Translations under genes and position numbers: made by a program
In this document: piece by piece, positions 58,407 through 64,000 of the stretch
Layout: each line of letters starts with the position of its first letter
Position numbering within the stretch: position 1 is the first letter of the stretch
The notes under the pieces: generated by a model
The model's database searches: none
What the model saw: the letters and a program-made list of their open reading frames with translations, nothing else
What the model was told of the DNA's origin: nothing
Assembly: GCA_964538455.1 (NCBI GenBank)
Contig: CAZIDZ010000007.1
Coordinates: 1 to 64,000 of the forward strand
Direction of reading: 5' to 3'
DNA length: 64,000 nt
From: JAZDLX01 sp964538455
GTDB taxonomy: Bacteria > Electryoneota > Electryoneia > Electryoneales > Electryoneaceae

Positions 58407-59971
58407 GCTGGTTAACCTCCCTGGCCCTGCGCCTGTTCCTCGCCTCGTCCGGAGCGTTCGGATTCAGCCTGCTGGTCAGCCGGTATCTGCTGGCAAAACT
58501 GAGCGGTGCGGGGCATCCCGGACTGCCCGTCCTGATGATGCTCCTGCCGCTGATGATCGCTCTCGGCCTGGTCTTTCTCGTGCCCGATTGGATTCTCCGG
58601 GCGCGGTGGGAGAAAAAATGGCTGCCGACCGCCACCGGAGTTCGTGAATTGCCGCCGGAAAAGCGGTTGCCGGTGATCCGCGCGGGGTTGCGTGAGCTGA
58701 GCGGTCCCTGGTCGCTTCCGCCCGTTGCGCGCGCGCGTGCCAGCCTTTACGCGACGGCGTGGGCAAAGACGCTGCTGCGTCTGCGCGTCCGCGACATCTG
58801 GGCCTGGGAGCTGTACGCGCTCGCGTGGTACTCGCTGAAACACGACGTTGACGCGGTGGATGAACTGCGCGGACAGTTGATGGAAAGCCGCACCCTTGAG
58901 GACGCCGCCTTCGATGTCGGTTTGTCCGTCCTCGATGTGCGTCAGGCGGATGTCGATCTCGCAATCCTCCTCTCGCATGAAGGCCTGGTCCGGGACACCT
59001 CCCGGCTCAACCCGGAGCGCCGCGTGCTGCTCGAAAATGTCTGGCTGGCGGCGTACGCGCGTGATGAAGCGTCGCGCGGTGAACTGCTCCCGCACCTGAC
59101 GAAACTTTTCCTCAGGCAGCAGCGCCGCGACGAGGTTTCCGGCCGGATCTATTTGGACGCCTTCATTGCGGGCATCCGCTCTCCCGACCTGCGGATGGAG
59201 ATGAGAAGGGTCGCTTCGGTGCTCGCCCGCACGGGCAGGAGTCCCGAGATGACCGCAAATCTGCGGGCGCTGGCGGGTAGTGGGGATGGGCGCGGTGTTC
59301 CCGCCGAAGAGGGTGTCGAGGCCGAAACAGGCACGATCCTCCGCGCTCCCACGGCGTGGAGCGAGTTTAAATCAGCCTTTCCCAAGGATGTCGATCTCGC
59401 GCAGCAGGTGCCCGTTCCCAAGTCTTCGGAGAAAGGGCGCATCCGGATTTCAAAAAGTGTGGCAATGCAGTTGGAGGCGGAAGCAGGCGTCACGGCGGGT
59501 CGGAAAGCTCGCTGGAGAACGAAGGGGGGAACGCTGCGGCCCGCTTCCCTGAGACGCGTGTGGATGATCCTCGCCCTCGCGGTGATCCTGATCGCAGCGG
59601 GCGCCGGTGTCGCCTGGCATCTCACGAGGGGACGGGCAACTCCCCCTCAACTCGAACCCGCAACGACAGGCAAACCGCTTCCGGTCGGGAATGTCCACTC
59701 GGAGTTGCCTTTCACCGTTCAAATCGCGGCCCTGCCCCAGCGATCCGCGGCGTTTGACCGGGTGCGCACTCTGCGTTCCCAGGGGCTCGATGCCTACTAC
59801 GTTGTCACCCAGCGCGGAGACGCCCGCTGGTACCGTGTTCGCTTCGGCCATTTCCCTACGACCCGAGCCGCCCAGGCGACGGCGGACTCCCTGCAGGAAC
59901 TCGGGATCATCAACGAATATTTCGTCGCAACCTTCGAACCGGGTGTTGTCCCGCCGGATCGCTCTCGCTAA
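58403..59971 (+). CDS. SPOR-domain membrane protein
   Basis: The 522-residue protein has two membrane helices near the N terminus (about 5-60), a helical cytosolic region of about 300 residues, and a further membrane helix at about 399-417. A C-terminal periplasmic SPOR domain follows (about 445-510: PFTVQIAALPQRSAAFDRVRTL and WYRVRFGHFPTTRAAQATADSL). SPOR domains bind denuded peptidoglycan at division sites, so a role beside PBP1 is plausible. The cytosolic part is not recognised. The stop is 35 bases before the next gene. Confidence 0.85.
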   Translation: MSWLTSLALRLFLASSGAFGFSLLVSRYLLAKLSGAGHPGLPVLMMLLPLMIALGLVFLVPDWILRARWEKKWLPTATGVRELPPEKRLPVIRAGLRELSGPWSLPPVARARASLYATAWAKTLLRLRVRDIWAWELYALAWYSLKHDVDAVDELRGQLMESRTLEDAAFDVGLSVLDVRQADVDLAILLSHEGLVRDTSRLNPERRVLLENVWLAAYARDEASRGELLPHLTKLFLRQQRRDEVSGRIYLDAFIAGIRSPDLRMEMRRVASVLARTGRSPEMTANLRALAGSGDGRGVPAEEGVEAETGTILRAPTAWSEFKSAFPKDVDLAQQVPVPKSSEKGRIRISKSVAMQLEAEAGVTAGRKARWRTKGGTLRPASLRRVWMILALAVILIAAGAGVAWHLTRGRATPPQLEPATTGKPLPVGNVHSELPFTVQIAALPQRSAAFDRVRTLRSQGLDAYYVVTQRGDARWYRVRFGHFPTTRAAQATADSLQELGIINEYFVATFEPGVVPPDRSR

Positions 59972-60006
59972 TCTTCATTCAAGCGGCCTCAGAAACAAGG
60001 AATCGG

Positions 60007-60948
60007 ATGGTGAACTCCCTCGACGTCATCGGCGTCGGACGCGCCGTCATGGATTTCGCCGTGTTGGTCCCGGACTATCCGGAGCTGGACCGGAAAACAG
60101 AGGCGTTGGATCGGTTCTACGGCAGCGGCAGCCCCGTCCCCAACGCCCTCTGCCAGCTTGCTCGGTGGGGATGGGACACGGCGCTGGTGGCGGCTGTCGG
60201 AGCGGACCGCGAAGGCGAGGATTTCACATCAAATCTCGCTTCTTGTTCCGTGGAAACCTCTTTTCTAACAAGAAGAGAGGGGCAATCGACGCCGAGAGCT
60301 TATATCTGGGTGGAAGAGCGTACCGGAAAGCGTACTGTCGTTTTGGATAGGGCACTTGCGCCGCTCTCGGACGGAGACCTACCTTTCCAAAGTCTGCATC
60401 AAGCCCGCTTCTTGTTGGCGGATGGATATGAAGCCGCTGCGAATATCGCGGCGATGAAAGCCGTCCGCGAGAAAGGCGGGGAAGTGATGCTGGACGTGGG
60501 GGCCGTCCGGGAGCTTATGGACGAGCAACTCGCGCTCTGTGATTGGATTATCGCCTCGCTCAACTTCGCCAAGCAACGCTTCGGAAACCTCGACCTGTTC
60601 CAGGTTGTCCGTGAGCTGCTCGGCTATGGTGCGAGGGGTGTCGTCGTGACAAACGGCGCTGGCGGCTGCGTCGCCACCTGGGAGGACGAGGTGGAATGGT
60701 TTCGCAGTTTCCCGGTCGCCACCGTGGACACGACGGGCGCGGGGGACATCTTCCACGCAGGATTCCTCCACGGCCGCTTGAAGGGGTGGTCGGTGCCGTC
60801 GTCCGTGCGATGGGCGGCTGCCGCCGCGGCCATCTCCACAACCGGCTTCGGTGGACGTGGAAAGCTGCCGGATGAAGCTGAGGTGCGCGAACTGTTGGTC
60901 AGGGAAGGGGAACCGTGGGACGGAGAGCCGGAAAACGAGTGGAAGTGA
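60007..60948 (+). CDS. PfkB-family sugar kinase
   Basis: The 313-residue kinase opens with VIGVGRAVMDFAVLVPDYP and has a glycine-rich FYGSGSPVPNALCQLA loop. The signature DTTGAGDIFHAGF carries catalytic base D247. Substrate is unknown; the N-terminal sequence is closest in style to ribokinase and sugar kinases of the 2-keto-3-deoxygluconate group. It is the first gene of a new unit 35 bases after the SPOR protein gene and ends overlapping the DNA methyltransferase start. Confidence 0.9.
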   Translation: MVNSLDVIGVGRAVMDFAVLVPDYPELDRKTEALDRFYGSGSPVPNALCQLARWGWDTALVAAVGADREGEDFTSNLASCSVETSFLTRREGQSTPRAYIWVEERTGKRTVVLDRALAPLSDGDLPFQSLHQARFLLADGYEAAANIAAMKAVREKGGEVMLDVGAVRELMDEQLALCDWIIASLNFAKQRFGNLDLFQVVRELLGYGARGVVVTNGAGGCVATWEDEVEWFRSFPVATVDTTGAGDIFHAGFLHGRLKGWSVPSSVRWAAAAAAISTTGFGGRGKLPDEAEVRELLVREGEPWDGEPENEWK

Positions 60949-61835
60949 ATCCGGAGCAGGAGGATCAGCTTGCCCTGCCCGGGTTTGGACTTCCTTCCGG
61001 CAATGCGCGTAACGGCAACGGGGCGCAGAACGGGAAGCCCGAGGACGTCTCCGCGGAAATGGACGTTCCCGAGGAGCTGGAGATCGAGCTCCAGACACGC
61101 ACCTTTTATCCGGGTAAGAAACATAATGGTCCCTGGCATAATACAGTGTTTAAAGGCAATAACATGGACGTCCTTAAAAGCATGCCCAGTGAAACCGTGG
61201 ACCTGATCCTCACCGACCCGCCTTACAACATCAACTACCGCTCCAACCGCCGGGTTAAAAAAGCAAAGTTCAAACACCTCGAGAACGACAACAACAACGA
61301 CTGGATACCTGAGTTTGCCAAGGAAGCCCACCGTGTGTTGAAGAATGACCGCCACCTCTACTGCTTCTGCCGGCACGACACCTATCCCCAGTTCATCGCT
61401 GCGTTTCAGGAAGCCGGTTTCAAACTGAAACGCACCCTGATCTGGGTCAAGAACAACCACGGAAGTGGCGATTTGAAAGGGGATTACGCCCCTCAGGACG
61501 AGTGGATCATCTATTGCCACAAGGGCCGCCGGGAACTATTCGGGAAGCGCATTTCGAACGTTCTCTATTTTCCCAGATTGAACAGCGACAAGTTGCGGCA
61601 TTCGACAGAGAAACCGACAAAACTGCTGGAAAAGCTCATTGAGAAATCGACCAAGAAAGGAGAACTCGTTCTCGATCCCTTTGCGGGATCCGGGTCGACG
61701 ATGTTCGCTGCAAAAGAGAAGGAACGGTACTATTGCATCATCGAGCTCGCCGACGCCTACTACCTGACCAGCGAGAAAAGACGCGGTGAACTCAATCAAA
61801 CTTCGCTTGAGGAAAAACTGTACAAGGATCTCTGA
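60945..61835 (+). CDS. beta-class DNA methyltransferase
   Basis: The 296-residue protein has the catalytic motif D91-P-P-Y (TDPPYNINYRS) followed late by the AdoMet-binding FAGSG (246-250). This order defines beta-class amino-methyltransferases (N6-adenine such as CcrM, or N4-cytosine). STEKPTKLLEKLI is motif X. The recognition region (about 110-210) gives no specificity. No restriction enzyme gene is adjacent, so it is probably an orphan or regulatory methylase. GTG 60945 overlaps the kinase stop by four bases; an earlier GTG 60915 is possible and would add a 10-residue basic leader. Codon use is less G/C-rich around 61100-61400 (AAC, AAA), unlike its neighbours. Confidence 0.9.
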   Translation: MNPEQEDQLALPGFGLPSGNARNGNGAQNGKPEDVSAEMDVPEELEIELQTRTFYPGKKHNGPWHNTVFKGNNMDVLKSMPSETVDLILTDPPYNINYRSNRRVKKAKFKHLENDNNNDWIPEFAKEAHRVLKNDRHLYCFCRHDTYPQFIAAFQEAGFKLKRTLIWVKNNHGSGDLKGDYAPQDEWIIYCHKGRRELFGKRISNVLYFPRLNSDKLRHSTEKPTKLLEKLIEKSTKKGELVLDPFAGSGSTMFAAKEKERYYCIIELADAYYLTSEKRRGELNQTSLEEKLYKDL

Positions 61836-64000
61836 TGGCCTGCGAACACAATCGGAACCGAAATGGACGCCGGGCGAAATCCCGGCCTTTCTCGTGCCTG
61901 ATCGTCTTCGCCGCACTGGTGTTTCCCGGGGCCGTCAACGCCGCTTCTCAATGGCAGCAACGTCTCGTTTATCAGATTGATGTTTATCTACACGACCAAT
62001 CACGATCCCTCGATGCGACCGCCAAAATCACCTACGTGAACAACTCTCCCGACACGCTGGGAACGATCTGGTTCCGTTTGCCTCCGGCCGCGCTGCGAAA
62101 TGATTCCCCGGTGGAGCAGACTCGCTACCGTGGGCTCAAACGCCGGCTCCGCGATGTACCGGAGAAGGAGTGGGGCAACCTTATCGTCCACGGCGCGAAC
62201 TGCGTAACCCGCCAGGTCCGTTTCGAGCAGTCCGGAAGCGTTGGGCGCCTGCTGGTTGACCCAGCGATCCTGCCCGGAGATTCGCTCGAATTCAAAATCG
62301 AGTTCTCCACGAAATTTCCCACCGGTGAGGCGGAAGCCCGGATCGGGTACCGCCAGAGGCAGTACAAAGGGGCCTATTGGTACCCGATGGTTTGCCCGTA
62401 TACGTCGATGTACGGTTGGACCGTGAACCGGTATTACGGCACGGCGGAGGCGTATGGCGAATTCGGCGACTACATCGTCCGCTACCACGTCCCCAACCGT
62501 TTCATCGTAGCCGCCACAGGCGAGTTGGTCAACGAGACCGAGGTGCTGCCTCCTGAACGGCTGGCCGGACTCGCTTTCGATAACCCGCACCCGATCTCAA
62601 TCCCCGCCGGAGATGAGGGCGAAAAAGAAGTCGTTTGGGAGTACCGGGCGCATAGCGTCCCCGAGGTCGCCTTTGCGATGGACCCGAATTTCCTCATTGA
62701 TCGCAAGGGTTTCGGGCATTTCGAGGCCTGGGCGTTCGTGCGCCGTGGGCGGCAACAAAAATGGCCGGACGCCGCCGACCTGATGGGCTGGACGATCCTT
62801 CAGTTGGAACGGATTTACGGCCCCTATCCCTGGCCGAGGGTGATGATGACCGATTCATGGTCCGGCATGGAATACCCGATGCTGACCATGATGAGCAGCG
62901 AGACCCCGCGCTATCGCTACTTCCTGATGCACGAGGTGATCCACAATTACACGCCGATGATCATCCATTCAAATCCGGTGGATGCCCAGGTGCTCGATGA
63001 GGGATTCACGACGTTCGTCGAGCACACCCTCGCGGCTCGCTACGCGGGCACCGTGTGGAACAAGCTGACGGAGGTGGATCGCGGTCCGTTCCGGAAGGAA
63101 ATGACGTTGCGGGATGACTGGGAGCGTGGATTGCGGCCCTACTTCACGGCGGTGCTCGCCGGGGAGGATCTGCCGATGGTGCGTGGGGCCGATGTGGCGG
63201 AGGACTATCCTCTGTTGCGCGCCTCCACCTATTACAAAACTCCCGTGATGCTCAACGCCCTGCGGTATGTCGTGGGTGAAGAGGCGTTCTGGAACGGGAT
63301 GAAGGAGTATTACCGCCGGGGAGCGTTTCAGCACGTTGACGAGACGGATGTGGTTGCAGCGTTCAGTGCCGCCGCGAACCGCCCCCTTGGGTGGTTTTTC
63401 AAACCGTTCTTGTACGGTTCCGGCGACATCGACTACCGCATCGGGCACTTCTCCGTAGAGCAACAGGGCTCCTCGTGGCGCGTGAAATTCACCGTCTCCC
63501 GGCCGGGCGACATCCGTTTGCCCGTGAGGCTCGGAGTGATCACCGCTTCGGGGGACACCCTGCTCGGTGAAATTCCCTTCCTCGACACGGACCCCGGGCT
63601 GCCGGGCTACGGGCGATGGGGCACGTGGGATCAGCTGCACGAACCGGATGATTCCAGGACATTTCAAGCCGACCTGGCCACGGCATCCAGGCCGGTTGAA
63701 CTGGTTCTCGATCCCGGCCACCTGCTGGCGGACCGCAACCCGATGAACAACTCCACCCGGCATCATCTCGCCGTCCGCTTCGATACGGGAATTCTTCCGA
63801 CGGCTCCCGGCGTCCTCGATCGGCCCGCACTTCGGTTCTCCCCGGCCGTCGGGTATGGGGAGGACATGGGAACCTTGGCGGGCGTCAACGTCAATCACGG
63901 TTGGATGAACACGGTCTCCCGTTTTCAAGTGCAGGCGCTCGGGACGATAAATCCGCCGGGAGAGGATTACCTTGCGCGCTTCGGTTTTTCCAACCCGATA
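61835..64000 (+). CDS. M1-family metallopeptidase, runs off the window
   Basis: The frame stays open from ATG 61835 to the last base (722 codons). It begins with a signal peptide (about 20-38). The zinc site HEVIH (H366, E367, H370) and E389 in LDEGFTTF, 18 residues later, exactly fit the M1 rule; GMEY near 346-351 is the variant of GxMEN, and Y466/Y467 is the expected catalytic tyrosine. The region after about residue 650 (LRFSPAVGYGEDMGTLAGV) looks like beta strands of an outer-membrane barrel rather than the usual M1 helical domain. This would make a cell-surface aminopeptidase; the barrel part is inference and its end is unseen. Confidence 0.85.
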   Translation, partial: MACEHNRNRNGRRAKSRPFSCLIVFAALVFPGAVNAASQWQQRLVYQIDVYLHDQSRSLDATAKITYVNNSPDTLGTIWFRLPPAALRNDSPVEQTRYRGLKRRLRDVPEKEWGNLIVHGANCVTRQVRFEQSGSVGRLLVDPAILPGDSLEFKIEFSTKFPTGEAEARIGYRQRQYKGAYWYPMVCPYTSMYGWTVNRYYGTAEAYGEFGDYIVRYHVPNRFIVAATGELVNETEVLPPERLAGLAFDNPHPISIPAGDEGEKEVVWEYRAHSVPEVAFAMDPNFLIDRKGFGHFEAWAFVRRGRQQKWPDAADLMGWTILQLERIYGPYPWPRVMMTDSWSGMEYPMLTMMSSETPRYRYFLMHEVIHNYTPMIIHSNPVDAQVLDEGFTTFVEHTLAARYAGTVWNKLTEVDRGPFRKEMTLRDDWERGLRPYFTAVLAGEDLPMVRGADVAEDYPLLRASTYYKTPVMLNALRYVVGEEAFWNGMKEYYRRGAFQHVDETDVVAAFSAAANRPLGWFFKPFLYGSGDIDYRIGHFSVEQQGSSWRVKFTVSRPGDIRLPVRLGVITASGDTLLGEIPFLDTDPGLPGYGRWGTWDQLHEPDDSRTFQADLATASRPVELVLDPGHLLADRNPMNNSTRHHLAVRFDTGILPTAPGVLDRPALRFSPAVGYGEDMGTLAGVNVNHGWMNTVSRFQVQALGTINPPGEDYLARFGFSNPI

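Noticed and set aside
1..64000. CRISPR arrays, tRNA or rRNA genes, transposases
   Set aside because: No direct-repeat array, cloverleaf-like segment, rRNA signature or transposase domain was found on either strand by reading.

Overview
The window is G+C-rich, gene-dense DNA from a Gram-negative, lipopolysaccharide-making bacterium. It carries lpxD, a fused lpxC-fabZ, lpxA, bamA, skp and a tamB-like gene. The lpxC-fabZ fusion is characteristic of the Bacteroidetes/Chlorobi/Fibrobacteres (FCB) side of the tree. The outer-membrane-type proteins of unknown function, a DUF5683-type protein and a 65-residue basic protein resembling the Bacteroidetes DUF4295 family fit an FCB-related candidate phylum; the exact phylum cannot be read from this window. 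Most genes sit in tight operons joined by 1-4 bp ATGA/GTGA/TGATG overlaps. I used these overlaps, together with Shine-Dalgarno sites, to choose starts. A 100-N assembly gap (25991-26090) cuts the end of a cysteine desulfurase gene and the beginning of mnmA. No rRNA, tRNA, CRISPR array or transposase gene was seen.

Layout. 1-10.8 kb is mostly minus strand: a DinB-like gene (+), adenosine deaminase plus a DUF4159 protein, a small island of a STAS-like gene and three tiny ORFs (2559-3671) ending at a good terminator, a plus-strand small gene (3959-4243) behind a sigma-28-like promoter, pyrimidine-nucleoside phosphorylase, a membrane-anchored PilZ protein, PHP and HD hydrolases, a DUF5683-like protein, a Rid deaminase and proline dehydrogenase. 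10.8-16.2 kb (minus) is an envelope-glycan cluster of three GT2 enzymes, a polysaccharide deacetylase and a flippase-like (LPG_synthase_TM) protein. 16.4-24.8 kb (plus) has a heterodimeric ABC exporter, holA, an ECF sigma factor with a putative membrane anti-sigma partner, a small basic protein, deoB and rdgB. 24.8-34.8 kb has the cysteine desulfurase and mnmA, panB-panC, a one-domain GlmU-like nucleotidyltransferase, a LytR_C protein, rsfS, argS, a PfkB kinase and mtnA.

34.9-48.1 kb is an outer-membrane biogenesis block: TPR lipoprotein, uppS, a short GlcE-like flavoprotein, tamB-like, bamA, skp, lpxD, lpxC-fabZ and lpxA. It is followed by a putative outer-membrane protein, rseP, a large TPR lipoprotein and a LolB-like lipoprotein. 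52.4-60 kb continues with three glycosyltransferases, an unknown membrane protein, a class A penicillin-binding protein and a SPOR-domain membrane protein. The end holds a PfkB kinase, a beta-class DNA methyltransferase and an M1-type metallopeptidase that runs off the window.

The genes mainly serve envelope construction (lipid A, outer-membrane protein insertion, undecaprenyl lipid, peptidoglycan, surface glycan), nucleoside and cofactor salvage (ada, deoA/pdp, deoB, mtnA, panBC) and translation housekeeping (argS, mnmA, rsfS). The parts least explained by known families are the 2.5-4.3 kb island, the two glycan clusters, the degenerate class I signature of ArgS, and a set of palindromic intergenic repeats around 9.6, 10.7 and 22.5 kb.
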